A DNA stretch of 64,000 nucleotides from an uncultured Christensenellaceae bacterium (lineage in GTDB: Bacteria > Bacillota > Clostridia > Christensenellales > Pumilibacteraceae), in the NCBI GenBank assembly GCA_910587025.1, contig CAJUKR010000003.1, positions 4,053 to 68,052 of the forward strand. The letters run 5' to 3'. A program made the position numbers and the translations under genes. Below the pieces are notes generated by a model, which was not told the origin of the DNA, searched no databases, and worked only from the letters and a program-made list of their open reading frames with translations. Positions within the stretch are counted from its first letter, which is position 1. Each line of letters opens with the position of its first letter. Positions 56,102 to 64,000 of the stretch are shown piece by piece.

Positions 56102-56125
56102 CGGTTATTTACACGTCATTTAACG

Positions 56126-56154
56126 AAAAGAGCGGAGCGATTCCGCTCTTTTTT
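56126..56154 (+). terminator. Terminator after the M28-like gene
   Basis: AAAAGAGCGGA (56126-56136), loop GCGAT, TCCGCTCTTTT (56142-56152), then T. Confidence 0.9.
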
Positions 56155-56192
56155 GCGGAAAAAATAATATTTTCGCATTCCCGTTCTTTTGC

Positions 56193-56221
56193 TTGCAAAA
56201 TACTTGTTTTCATGCTAAAAT
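56193..56221 (+). promoter_or_regulatory. Promoter of the GH95-like gene
   Basis: TTGCAA (56193-56198), 17-bp spacer, TAAAAT (56216-56221). Confidence 0.68.
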
Positions 56222-56300
56222 ACTATGTATGGAAATTTCGCCGTTTCGGCGTAATTTGTTTGTTTAATCGAGAAAAATATCCGGAAACGGAGGTCTATTT

Positions 56301-58688
56301 ATGGTAAATATCAGAAAACCCAAAAACGCTTTGAAGTTCAATAAACCGGCTTCGTGGTGGGGCTCCACATGGCGTGAAGCTCTTCCTACGGGCAACGGCG
56401 TGATCGGTGCGGCTGTATACGGCGGCGCCGGAGACGACGTGGTCATGATCAATCACGGCGATTTGTGGTGGCAGGGGCATGTCGGCGTTTTGCAGGATGT
56501 TGCCGACAAGCTCGCGTCCGTCCGCAAGAAGCTGGACGATAACAGTCCCGCGACCGCGCAGGACATTCTTTCGGGCGCGCTTATTTCCAAGAATTACAGA
56601 CCTCTTATGTCGTATCCTCTTCCGCTTTGCGATTTCCGCATAAGTCAGCCGCTCGATAAGTCCGCGCGCGACTATCAGCGTATTCTCAACATGGAGAACG
56701 GGGAAGTTTCGGTCGTTTTCCGCGACGGCACGACGAAGTACGAACGTTCGACGTTCGTTTCCCGTGCGAATAATCTCGTTTGTTACGAAATCACGAAGTC
56801 GGGCAATAAGAGTATAGACGTTACTTTTTCGCTCGGTATGCACGATAAGTTCAACTCCCGTACTCCCGTATCGGTAAGCAAAATGCCGGACGGACTGAAC
56901 GTTAAGTACGAAAATTTCTTTATGTATTTTTCCGCGCGCTCGGATAACGGAACCGATTTCGGTTGCGTCGCGCGTATAAACCATTTCGGCGGTACGCAGA
57001 CTGTGGATCCGCAGAACGGAATAACGATAAAGGGCGCGGAAAAGGTACTTGTTCTCATAAGCCCGTTTATCGAAAGCCAGCGTGAAAAGGAATGGAAAAA
57101 TCGCAAGTCGTCTCTCACTTCGGTAAAACTCACTTACGATAAGTTGCTTAAAGAACATACCGGTCTTCATTCGCGGCTTTTCTCGTCCGCGGAACTCGAT
57201 CTCGAGGCTTCGGATCGCGACGTTGCCGTCGACCGTTTGCTCGACGATGCGTTCGTCAACGGCGAACTTCCGCTTGCTTTGGTGGAAAAATTGTGGGCGT
57301 TCGGACGTTTCCTGCTTATTTGCGGGGCGTCGCCAGTAACACAGCCCTGTCCGCCTTACGGGCTTTGGTGCGGTGATTTCAAAGCGCCTGATTCCAATAT
57401 CGACGCATCCGGTCCGCTTCAGATGATGTACGAACAGATCTTCGCGGGCAATCTTTGCGATTATGTCAATTCGATACATAACTATTATAACAACGTTCTC
57501 GACGATCTGAAAAAGAATGCGTCCAGACTTTACGGTTGCCGCGGCATTATGATCCCTTCGGTCATCGCTCACGGTACCGGCGCGCTCGGAACTACCGATC
57601 CCGCGGCCATTCATTTCACTGCCGCCGCAGGTTGGGTTTCTCAGCTTTTCTTTGATTATTACCGCTTTACGGGCGACGATAAATTCCTTAAAGCAAAAGC
57701 AATGCCGTTCATGAAAGACGTGGCGTCTTTCTATGAGGAGTTCCTGAAACTCAAGGACGGAAAATACGAATCGTCGCCGTCGTACAGCCCGAATACCACT
57801 CCGGGAAACTGGGTGATAGGCAACGAAGAATTGAAAATAGCGCGTAACGCCACGGTGGACTTCGCCGTGATCCGCGAACTGCTTTCCGATCTTGTCAGCG
57901 GAAGCAAAGTAACGGGAATGTATAAAGACGAAGTTCAGAAATGGGAATATATGCTTTCGTGCATACCGTCGTATACGACCAACGCCGACGGTACGGTCAG
58001 AGAATACTGCGACAGCGAGTATGCGGATAACGACGCTTCGCCGTCCGCGGCTATGTTCTATCCCGTTTTCCCGGGCACGGAAGTTGGCGCGGCGTATCCC
58101 GAACTCGTGCGTTCGTTTTCGCTGACTGCGCATAAAAAACTCGATACGGCGAGAAAATCTTTCACGGCAGGCAGCCTGGCGCGTTATGCGAACGTGCTTG
58201 CCCGCACGGGCGACGGCGATGAAGCGTACGACGTTATCGTTAAAATGGTACGTTCGATGAGTATGCAAAACCTCGTGTTCGCTACGAACGACTGGCGCGG
58301 AATGGGCATAGGAAAGGAAGACAGCTGGGCGACGTATTCGCTCGAGGGAAATATGGGCGTGACGAATGCGATGCAGGAAATGATCCTTCAGTCCACCGAC
58401 TCGACGATTTTCGTTCTTCCCGCGCTTCCGAAAGATTTCGAGCGCGGCTCGATCGACGGATTCCTTACGCGTACCGGCGCGGAAATCAGCCTGACTTGGA
58501 ACTCTCGCCGCGGTACGGCTAATATAAAGCTCAAATCGCGTAAAGCCGTCACTGTCAATGTCAAACTCCCGTCAGGTTCGGGATATAAGTCCGGAAAGCT
58601 GGGAGAGTCGTTCGACGCCGAAACCGCTACGGTCAGCGGTCTCAAATTGGCGGCAAATAAACCCGTATCGTTGGATATTCGCTTTTAA
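56301..58688 (+). CDS. GH95-like glycoside hydrolase (alpha-fucosidase family fold) with altered catalytic residues
   Basis: 795 residues, no signal peptide, so probably cytoplasmic. The N-terminal beta domain carries the GH95 hallmark (WREALPTGNGVIGAAVYGG, then INHGDLWWQG). A helical (alpha/alpha)6 barrel and C-terminal part (IFVLPALPKDFERGSIDGF) follow. In Bifidobacterium AfcA the general acid Glu is in an SPE motif and an Asp lies in a D-x-NFGG loop. Here these read SPN (N498, in SYSPNTTPG) and LEGNMG (E682). It may act on another sugar by a modified mechanism, or be inactive. CGGAGGT ribosome site. dapB follows 15 bases after the stop. Confidence 0.75.
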   Translation: MVNIRKPKNALKFNKPASWWGSTWREALPTGNGVIGAAVYGGAGDDVVMINHGDLWWQGHVGVLQDVADKLASVRKKLDDNSPATAQDILSGALISKNYRPLMSYPLPLCDFRISQPLDKSARDYQRILNMENGEVSVVFRDGTTKYERSTFVSRANNLVCYEITKSGNKSIDVTFSLGMHDKFNSRTPVSVSKMPDGLNVKYENFFMYFSARSDNGTDFGCVARINHFGGTQTVDPQNGITIKGAEKVLVLISPFIESQREKEWKNRKSSLTSVKLTYDKLLKEHTGLHSRLFSSAELDLEASDRDVAVDRLLDDAFVNGELPLALVEKLWAFGRFLLICGASPVTQPCPPYGLWCGDFKAPDSNIDASGPLQMMYEQIFAGNLCDYVNSIHNYYNNVLDDLKKNASRLYGCRGIMIPSVIAHGTGALGTTDPAAIHFTAAAGWVSQLFFDYYRFTGDDKFLKAKAMPFMKDVASFYEEFLKLKDGKYESSPSYSPNTTPGNWVIGNEELKIARNATVDFAVIRELLSDLVSGSKVTGMYKDEVQKWEYMLSCIPSYTTNADGTVREYCDSEYADNDASPSAAMFYPVFPGTEVGAAYPELVRSFSLTAHKKLDTARKSFTAGSLARYANVLARTGDGDEAYDVIVKMVRSMSMQNLVFATNDWRGMGIGKEDSWATYSLEGNMGVTNAMQEMILQSTDSTIFVLPALPKDFERGSIDGFLTRTGAEISLTWNSRRGTANIKLKSRKAVTVNVKLPSGSGYKSGKLGESFDAETATVSGLKLAANKPVSLDIRF

Positions 58689-58703
58689 GCAGAGGAAATC
58701 ATC

Positions 58704-59450
58704 ATGAAAATTTTTCTTACGGGAATAAACGGCAAAATGGGAAAAGCGATCGTTTCGGTCGCGGAAAATACCGAAGGCGTGGAGATCGTCGGCGGCTTGG
58801 ACGTCGTGAAGGGCGGAGCATATCCCGTCTTTTCGTGCGCGTCAGAAGTTAATGTTGAGTATGACTGCATAGTCGATTTTTCCCGTCCTTCGACGCTTAA
58901 AGACGTTATTTCGCTCGCCGTCGCACGCAAAGTCCCCGTAGTTATCGCTACGACCGGATACGATAAAGCTCAGCTTGCCGAGATCGACGAACTTGCTCGT
59001 AAAGTCCCCGTATTTCGCTCGGCTAATATGAGTATAGGAGTAAACGTTGTGGAAAGCGTGTTGCCGCTTCTTGCGTCCGCGCTCGATGGCTTCGATATAG
59101 AACTTGTGGAAGCGCATCATAATCAGAAGGTCGATGCGCCGTCGGGAACTGCCAAGCAGATGCTCGAAGCCGTTGAAAAAGGACTGAACTACAAGCCCGA
59201 GTACGTCGACGGAAGATCGGGTGAGAGCAAGCGCAAAAAAGGCGATATAGGCGTTCACGCCGTGCGCGGGGGGACAATCGTCGGCGAACACACGGTGATA
59301 TTCGCGGGTGACGACGAAATCATAGAGATCAAACATACGGCGCTTTCTCGCAGGATATTCGCGGTCGGTTCGATAAAAGCCGCGTTGTTTCTCAAAGGCA
59401 GGAAAGCGGGCATGTACAATATGACGGACTATTTGAAAAGCAATAAATAA
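58704..59450 (+). CDS. dapB: 4-hydroxy-tetrahydrodipicolinate reductase
   Basis: 248-residue NAD(P)H-dependent enzyme, the step after DapA in lysine and diaminopimelate synthesis. Nucleotide fold FLTGINGKMGKAIV at the N-terminus, and the substrate/catalytic signature EAHHNQKVDAPSGTAKQM near residues 133-150. Start has AGAGGA upstream. It lies behind the GH95-like gene, apart from asd-dapA, and no lysine riboswitch is visible here. Confidence 0.97.
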   Translation: MKIFLTGINGKMGKAIVSVAENTEGVEIVGGLDVVKGGAYPVFSCASEVNVEYDCIVDFSRPSTLKDVISLAVARKVPVVIATTGYDKAQLAEIDELARKVPVFRSANMSIGVNVVESVLPLLASALDGFDIELVEAHHNQKVDAPSGTAKQMLEAVEKGLNYKPEYVDGRSGESKRKKGDIGVHAVRGGTIVGEHTVIFAGDDEIIEIKHTALSRRIFAVGSIKAALFLKGRKAGMYNMTDYLKSNK

Positions 59451-59452
59451 TT

Positions 59453-59480
59453 AAAATCCGACGTAAAAGTCGGATTTTTA
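59453..59480 (+). terminator. Terminator after dapB
   Basis: AAAATCCGAC (59453-59462), loop GTAAAA, GTCGGATTTT (59469-59478), then T. Confidence 0.9.
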
Positions 59481-59513
59481 AGTTATGCGAAATTTGAGGA
59501 AAACAGAAAAAAT

Positions 59514-60140
59514 ATGACGATTGCCGAAGTAATACTCATAGCCGTCGGACTTGCTATGGACGCGCTTGCCGTGTCGCTGTGCAAAGGGCTTGCCGACGGA
59601 AAAATCAAAATTAAAAATATGCTGATATGCGGTGCGTGGTTCGGCATTTTTCAGGCGGTTATGCCGCTTATCGGATTTTCGCTCGCATCGATCTTTTCTG
59701 ATAATATAAGGTTTATTACGCCCTGGATATCCTTTGCGCTGCTTTTGCTCCTCGGTGTTAAGATGATCGTCGAGGCGATAAAGGAACGCAAAAGTTTGAG
59801 CGAAGACAAATCGGACTACGGTTTTACTACAATGTTTTTGCTTGCGGTCGCAACGTCGATCGACGCGCTTGCCGTCGGCGTTACTTTCGCTTTCAACGGC
59901 GCGACGTTCGATATAACCGTGGCGAATAATATCTGGCTTTATATAACGATAATAGGCGCGGCGACGTTCGCAATAGCCGCGGCGGGAAATGCGGTCGGCT
60001 CGGTACTCGGAGCTGTAATAGGACTTAAGTTCAAATTTTTCGCCGGGCTTCTCGGCGGCGTCATTCTCTGCGCGATAGGAGTGCGTTTTCTCGTCACCGG
60101 AATAATAGACGTTACGACGGTAAGTGCCGTGATTTTGTGA
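59514..60140 (+). CDS. mntP: Putative manganese efflux pump (MntP)
   Basis: 208 residues, six hydrophobic helices of the two-repeat MntP (DUF204) family. AVGLAMDALAVSLCKGL in helix 1 and VATSIDALAVGVTFAF in the second repeat hold the conserved Asp-containing metal-site motifs. It exports Mn2+. The leader is only about 35 bases after the dapB terminator, too short for a yybP-ykoY Mn riboswitch. GAGGAAA site precedes the ATG. Confidence 0.94.
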   Translation: MTIAEVILIAVGLAMDALAVSLCKGLADGKIKIKNMLICGAWFGIFQAVMPLIGFSLASIFSDNIRFITPWISFALLLLLGVKMIVEAIKERKSLSEDKSDYGFTTMFLLAVATSIDALAVGVTFAFNGATFDITVANNIWLYITIIGAATFAIAAAGNAVGSVLGAVIGLKFKFFAGLLGGVILCAIGVRFLVTGIIDVTTVSAVIL

Positions 60141-60198
60141 AAAAACCGATTGTTTCGAAATTTGTTCGAAAGTGTTGAAAAAAACACATTCGTTTGGC

Positions 60199-60228
60199 TT
60201 GCTTTTAATTTAATTTTAATGTTATAAT
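60199..60228 (+). promoter_or_regulatory. Promoter of the NCS2 permease
   Basis: TTGCTT (60199-60204), 18-bp spacer, TATAAT (60223-60228), in an AT-rich stretch. AAGGAGGAG ribosome site follows. Confidence 0.7.
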
Positions 60229-60265
60229 AAACCTATCCTAAAAAATCACTTAAGAAGGAGGAGTT

Positions 60266-61915
60266 ATGGAAAACGAAAATCAGCAGCCCGAAATCGCGGA
60301 AGAGAAAGTCGCGGAAGAAGCGGTTGCTACCGAACCCGTCGCGGATGCAGGGGCGGGAGACGTACCAGAATCGCCGTATAACAACGGTTTCTTGCGTAAG
60401 CTCGACAATTTTTACGGTGTTTCGAAGAAAAAGAGCAGTATCAAGGTCGAGATATTTGCCGGTATTGCGACGTTCCTTGCAATGTGCTACATACTCGTCG
60501 TCAATCCCAATCAGATTCTGAGCTTTAATGCGGGAAATCCTTTATGGCCGTCGGTATTCCTTGCTACGGCGTTCGGAGCTATCATAGGTACGCTTCTTAT
60601 GTCGATCGTTGCAAAGATGCCTTATGCGCAGGCGCCCGGAATGGGATTAAATTCACAGGTCGGCGCGTTGATCGGCGGCGCGGCAGGCGGAATGGCGGGA
60701 TTGAATTTCAGTTTTGGAAACGCCATGCTCCTCGTCCTTATAAGCGGCATTATCTTCCTTATTCTTTCGGTCGTACCCGGCGGAAAAGATAAGGAAACGG
60801 GCAGACTGATCAGTCTTCGCGAATACATCTTCGACGGCATTCCCAAAGCCGTACGTACGGCAATTCCCGTCGGTATCGGTCTATTTATCGCGTACATCGG
60901 TTTCCAGAACGCCGGCATAATATCCGCAAACCCTTACACTCAGGTCGATCTCGTACTTTTCAACGTATATGCGCCGACGATCGGCGAATACGCGGCTTCG
61001 GGCGCGATCGTATGTTTCATCGGTCTTATCGCAATCGCCGTGCTTTCGCACTTTAAGGTAAAAGCGGCGGTCGTCCTCGGTATTCTTATCGCAACGATCA
61101 TAGCGATTCCCATGGGTGTCGCAAACCTTGATATTATTGCGGGAAAAACCAATATTACCTGGGCTTTCTGGGAGAATTTCGCAACGTTCTTCTCTATGGA
61201 TCCCGCAAACGGCGGTTCGTTCCTCGCGGCGTTTACGGAAGGCTTTGACTTCTCCGGAATCGGTGGTAATGCCGGCGGGGCGGCGCTTACCTGCATAATG
61301 ACGGTAATCTCGTTCTGCATGATCGATATGTTTGACACGATGGGAACGATCACGGGTTGCGCTACGCGCGCAGGTCTTATCGACGAAGACGGCAAGCCGC
61401 TCAATTTCGGCAAGTGCATGTATGCCGATTCGATCGCGACCGTTGCCGGCGCGGCTCTCGGTACTTCTACCGTCACGACGTTCGTAGAGTCCGGCGCAGG
61501 CGTTGCCGCAGGCGGCAAGACCGGTCTTACGGCGCTTGTCGTTGCGGGATTGTTCTTCATTTCGATCTTCCTTCTTCCGCTCTTCGCGTTCATTCCGTCC
61601 GCGGCGGCTGCTTCCGCGCTGATCTATGTCGGCGTATTGATGATGAGCAACGTGAAGAATATCGATTTTACGAGCGTAAAGAACGCCGTACCCGCATTCC
61701 TGACTATAATCATTATGCCGCTCGGATACAGCATAACCGACGGCATAGGCGTAGGACTGCTTATGTACGTTATCATTGCGGCTATCGAATATCTTGTCAA
61801 CCTCATTATATCCGCAGTGCGTAAGACCGAGCGTCCCGCGTTCGATATCCCCGTTGTTACGTTGATCGTTGCCGCACTCTTCGCGGTTTACTTCTTCGTT
61901 CCGACGTCGATATAA
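60266..61915 (+). CDS. NCS2-family purine permease (AzgA-like)
   Basis: 549 residues. An unusual acidic N-terminal extension (about 1-40, rich in Glu and Ala) precedes DNFYGVSKKKSSIKVEIFAG, the usual AzgA-like start. About 12-14 membrane helices follow, with AQAPGMGLNSQVGA and late FVESGAGVAAGGKTGLTALV typical of guanine/hypoxanthine/adenine proton symporters of the COG2252 group. The exact base carried cannot be told. No PurR or guanine riboswitch is evident in the 125-base upstream region. Confidence 0.93.
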   Translation: MENENQQPEIAEEKVAEEAVATEPVADAGAGDVPESPYNNGFLRKLDNFYGVSKKKSSIKVEIFAGIATFLAMCYILVVNPNQILSFNAGNPLWPSVFLATAFGAIIGTLLMSIVAKMPYAQAPGMGLNSQVGALIGGAAGGMAGLNFSFGNAMLLVLISGIIFLILSVVPGGKDKETGRLISLREYIFDGIPKAVRTAIPVGIGLFIAYIGFQNAGIISANPYTQVDLVLFNVYAPTIGEYAASGAIVCFIGLIAIAVLSHFKVKAAVVLGILIATIIAIPMGVANLDIIAGKTNITWAFWENFATFFSMDPANGGSFLAAFTEGFDFSGIGGNAGGAALTCIMTVISFCMIDMFDTMGTITGCATRAGLIDEDGKPLNFGKCMYADSIATVAGAALGTSTVTTFVESGAGVAAGGKTGLTALVVAGLFFISIFLLPLFAFIPSAAAASALIYVGVLMMSNVKNIDFTSVKNAVPAFLTIIIMPLGYSITDGIGVGLLMYVIIAAIEYLVNLIISAVRKTERPAFDIPVVTLIVAALFAVYFFVPTSI

Positions 61916-61934
61916 GATCATAAGATTATAAACG

Positions 61935-61972
61935 AAAACTCCGTTCCGGATAATTCCGGGACGGAGTTTTAT
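61935..61972. terminator. Terminator between the NCS2 permease and glyS
   Basis: AAAACTCCGT (61935-61944) pairs with ACGGAGTTTT (61961-61970), and TCCGG arms inside extend it. The A and T flanks can serve both convergent genes. Confidence 0.82.
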
Positions 61973-62001
61973 TATTACATAATATTATGAGCGAAAGTCG
62001 G

Positions 62002-63372
62002 TCAATTGAATTTGATCCTGTCTTCTACGTATCTTTCAAGCTCGTCGATACCGATACGTATCTGCTCCATACTGTCGCGGTCGCGCACGGTAACCGTATT
62101 GTCGCTCATCGTATCGAAATCTACCGTTACGCAGAACGGCGTGCCGATCTCGTCCTGACGGCGGTACCGTTTGCCTATGGAACCCGCTTCGTCGTAAGTG
62201 CACATAAACGACTTCGACAGTTTGCCGTACAGTTCACGCGCTTTTTCGCCGAGGTTTTTCTGCAAGGGGAGCACCGCGACTTTGTAAGCGGCTACGGCGG
62301 GGTGGAAGCGCATTACGACGCGGGTATCGCCGCCTTCGAGCTGTTCTTCGTCATACGCTTCGGTAAGTACCGCAAGCATAAGTCTGTCCGCGCCGATCGA
62401 ATACTCGATGACGTACGGAACGTATTTTTCGTTCGTGACGGGATCGAGGTATTCCATGGCTTTGCCGGAGAACTCGGCATGACGGGAGAGATCGTAATTC
62501 GTTCTGTTGTGTATTCCGTTGAGCTCGCTCCAGCCGATAGGGAAAAGATACTGTATATCGCATGCGCTCTTTGCGTAGTGCGCGAGCTTGTCATGATCTT
62601 TGTATCTCAGGTGTTCGGCGTCGAATCCGAGGTCCACGAGGAAATCCCACGCTTTTTTCTTGAATTCTTCATAGTACTTTGCGTCCGTTCCTTCTTTGCA
62701 GAACCACTGATGCTCCATCTGTTCGAATTCGATCGTACGGAAAATAAAGTTACCCGGAGTGATCTCGTTGCGGAATGCTTTTCCGATCTGTCCGATGCCG
62801 AAAGGTACTTTTGCGCGCGCCGTGCGCTGTACATTGAGGAAGTTGACGAATTCGCCCTGCGCGGTTTCGGGACGGAGATAAACTACGTTCTGCCCCTCTT
62901 CCGTAACACCGCGCGAGGTCTCGAACATAAGATTGAATGTACGAATGGACGTGAAGTCGCTCTTTCCGCATTTGGGACAGACTACATGGTGCTCTTTGAT
63001 ATACGCTTCCATTTCTTCGTTCGTCATTGTGTCCGGATTGATTTTGCCTTTGCTGTGAGCTTCGATAAGGTTATCGGCGCGATGGCGCGTTTTACAGCTC
63101 TTGCAATCCATTTTCGGATCGGTAAACGACGTTGTATGTCCGCTTGCGTCCCACACGCGGCTGTTCATAAGAATGGCGGCGTCTACGCCGAACGAGTTTT
63201 CGCTTTCCTGTACAAAACGTTTCCACCAGGCGCGCTTGATATTGTTCTTGATTTCGACGCCTACGGGACCGTAATCCCAGGTGTTGCCCATGCCGCCGTA
63301 GATCTCCGAACCGGGGAAAATAATGCCCCGACCTTTACAGAGATTGACGAGCTTATCCATAGTAGCTTTCAT
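62002..63372 (-). CDS. glyS: Glycyl-tRNA synthetase (dimeric, eukaryote/archaeal-like type)
   Basis: 456-residue alpha2-type GlyRS. It begins LVNLCKGRGIIFPGSEIYGG, contains VYLRPETAQGEFVNFLNV (motif 2 region) and GADRLMLAVLTEAYDEE (motif 3), and the C-terminal anticodon domain. Four Cys (CKSC and CPKCG) form the usual zinc site. AGGAG site before the ATG and a consensus promoter upstream. No T-box fits in the 32-base leader. Confidence 0.97.
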   Translation of the reverse strand: MKATMDKLVNLCKGRGIIFPGSEIYGGMGNTWDYGPVGVEIKNNIKRAWWKRFVQESENSFGVDAAILMNSRVWDASGHTTSFTDPKMDCKSCKTRHRADNLIEAHSKGKINPDTMTNEEMEAYIKEHHVVCPKCGKSDFTSIRTFNLMFETSRGVTEEGQNVVYLRPETAQGEFVNFLNVQRTARAKVPFGIGQIGKAFRNEITPGNFIFRTIEFEQMEHQWFCKEGTDAKYYEEFKKKAWDFLVDLGFDAEHLRYKDHDKLAHYAKSACDIQYLFPIGWSELNGIHNRTNYDLSRHAEFSGKAMEYLDPVTNEKYVPYVIEYSIGADRLMLAVLTEAYDEEQLEGGDTRVVMRFHPAVAAYKVAVLPLQKNLGEKARELYGKLSKSFMCTYDEAGSIGKRYRRQDEIGTPFCVTVDFDTMSDNTVTVRDRDSMEQIRIGIDELERYVEDRIKFN

Positions 63373-63404
63373 AAAAATCTCCTGAAAAATTCATTTCGTA
63401 AAAC

Positions 63405-63433
63405 AGTATACTTTACCTGAAAAAATTTGTCAA
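63405..63433 (-). promoter_or_regulatory. Promoter of glyS
   Basis: Minus strand TTGACA (63428-63433), 17-bp spacer, TATACT (63405-63410). Confidence 0.88.
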
Positions 63434-63520
63434 GCAAGTGTAACACTCTTGCGGGCAAAGAAATACTATGAAGTAGGATATCCTCAAGCAAAAGAAAGTC
63501 ACGGTGCACCGATGATAAAA

Positions 63521-63577
63521 GATCGGAGCGGCAGGCGCGCGGCGAACGCGCGCGCCGAACGCCTGCCGCATACGATC
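63521..63577 (+). promoter_or_regulatory. Strong leader stem-loop before the Cys-rich peptide gene
   Basis: GATCG/CGATC (63521-63525 with 63573-63577), GCGGCAGGCG/CGCCTGCCGC (63528-63537 with 63560-63569) and an inner CGGCG/CGCCG (63540-63544 with 63553-63557) make one long GC-rich hairpin. No U-run follows, so it is not a plain terminator. It ends 41 bases before the ATG and may regulate or stabilise the mRNA. Confidence 0.7.
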
Positions 63578-63617
63578 GGGGACCATATCCGAAATACCAA
63601 CAAGGAGGAGAAACACA

Positions 63618-63812
63618 ATGTTTAATCAGAACGGCTGCGGATGCTGCGGCGGCGGTATAGACATCTGCACTCTGTTGCTTCTTTGCTGCTGCGGCGGCAA
63701 CGGATGCGGCTGCGGATGCTGTGACAAGAAAATCGACTGCTGCGATCTCATCATGTATATGCTTTTAACTTCGTGCTGCGGCGGTTGCAATCACGATTGC
63801 TGCTGCAAATAA
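63618..63812 (+). CDS. Small cysteine- and glycine-rich protein
   Basis: 64 residues, 19 of them Cys. Cys groups such as CGCCGGG, CCCGGNGCGCGCC, IDCC and CCGGC lie around two short hydrophobic stretches (ICTLLLL and LIMYMLL). The AAGGAGGAG ribosome site at 63603-63610 is excellent and fixes the start. No known family is recognised. Options are a metallothionein-like metal binder, a spore-coat or envelope Cys-rich protein, or a secreted disulfide-rich peptide; no leader peptidase or RiPP modifying enzyme is encoded nearby. Terminator follows at 63888. Confidence 0.8.
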   Translation: MFNQNGCGCCGGGIDICTLLLLCCCGGNGCGCGCCDKKIDCCDLIMYMLLTSCCGGCNHDCCCK

Positions 63813-63887
63813 TCAGAACTTCGGCTACATAAGATAAGGCAAAAAGTGCCGAAAGTACCGAAGTAAAAGGATCGAATGACAGATATA

Positions 63888-63928
63888 AAAATATCTCGGG
63901 AAGTCTGAAAAACTCCCGAGGTATTTTT
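63888..63928 (+). terminator. Terminator after the Cys-rich peptide gene
   Basis: AAAATATCTCGGGA (63888-63901) pairs with TCCCGAGGTATTTT around a short loop, with a final T-run. Confidence 0.82.
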
Positions 63929-63960
63929 ATGTTATGATTCTCATCTTTCTTAAAACAATT

Positions 63961-63992
63961 TCGGTACATCTATGTATAGATATGTGTACCGA
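63961..63992. repeat. Inverted repeat at the window end
   Basis: TCGGTACA (63961-63968) and TGTACCGA (63985-63992) are perfect complements, with a further ATCTA/TAGAT pairing inside. No gene can be assigned to 63813-64000. The repeat could be an operator or the upstream region of a gene beyond the window. Confidence 0.55.
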
Positions 63993-64000
63993 TACATTAT

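Noticed and set aside
59479..59513. yybP-ykoY manganese riboswitch before mntP
   Set aside because: The leader after the dapB terminator is about 35 bases, too short for the aptamer.
63751..63969. A 72-codon minus-strand frame at the window end
   Set aside because: It runs through the Cys-rich gene end and the terminator hairpin, and has no ribosome site or motif.

Overview
The window looks like a chromosomal stretch of an uncultivated or poorly known low-GC-type Gram-positive bacterium (Bacillota, class Clostridia). The basis is a tRNA-dependent T-box leader on leuA, a lysine riboswitch on asd-dapA, sigma-A promoters with 16-19 bp spacers, AGGAGG-type ribosome sites, a GHKL/LytTR two-component system, and an Enterococcus-like V-type ATPase operon. 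Base composition is near half GC. I saw no rRNA, tRNA, CRISPR array, transposase or phage gene. The genus assignment is left open.

Layout. 1-9.7 kb: end of a hemolysin III-like gene, then ileS, a SAM methyltransferase, an RluA pseudouridine synthase, proS, metK, murC and mgsA. 9.7-11.3 kb: an LRR lipoprotein divergent from an XRE regulator. 11.3-14.2 kb: leuA with its Leu T-box, divergent from rplU-rpmA. 14.2-22.3 kb: recD2, fhs, glnS, a HAD phosphatase and a short alaS. 22.4-33.4 kb is the accessory-looking part: a LytTR response regulator and GHKL kinase, a small membrane protein, a circularly permuted GH3 glycosidase anchored at both ends, a His/Cys-repeat lipoprotein with a C-terminal carbohydrate-binding-like domain, and a 1322-residue fused ABC transporter with a large repeat-bearing extracytoplasmic region. 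33.4-37.2 kb: a TMEM164/YwaF-like membrane protein, dapA and asd under a lysine riboswitch, and two small membrane proteins whose genes overlap tail to tail. 37.2-52.3 kb: tsaC, an arginine-phosphatase-like gene and rpiB, then the V-ATPase operon ntpFIKECGABD, then a DUF1385-PrmC fusion, prfA, a QueH-CoaE fusion and a lytic transglycosylase, largely translationally coupled. 52.3-64 kb: a WYL regulator, a membrane protein with a degenerate M28 domain, a GH95-like protein with altered catalytic residues, dapB, mntP, an NCS2 permease, glyS and a Cys-rich 64-residue peptide behind a strong leader hairpin.

How it fits together. asd and dapA (riboswitch controlled) and dapB make tetrahydrodipicolinate for lysine and cell wall. 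The aminoacyl-tRNA synthetases, RF1, PrmC, TsaC, QueH and RluA serve translation. The V-ATPase carries the Na+-site residues known from Enterococcus hirae NtpK. The most distinctive signals are: (a) two promoters, in front of the LytTR/GHKL operon and of the repeat-bearing ABC transporter, sharing a palindrome that overlaps the -35 box followed by an eight-G run; (b) at least five genes whose -10 box lies 6-11 nt before the start codon, predicting leaderless or near-leaderless mRNAs; (c) unusual protein architectures (QueH-CoaE, DUF1385-PrmC, permuted GH3, AlaRS without its C-terminal domain, M28 and GH95 domains lacking key residues).
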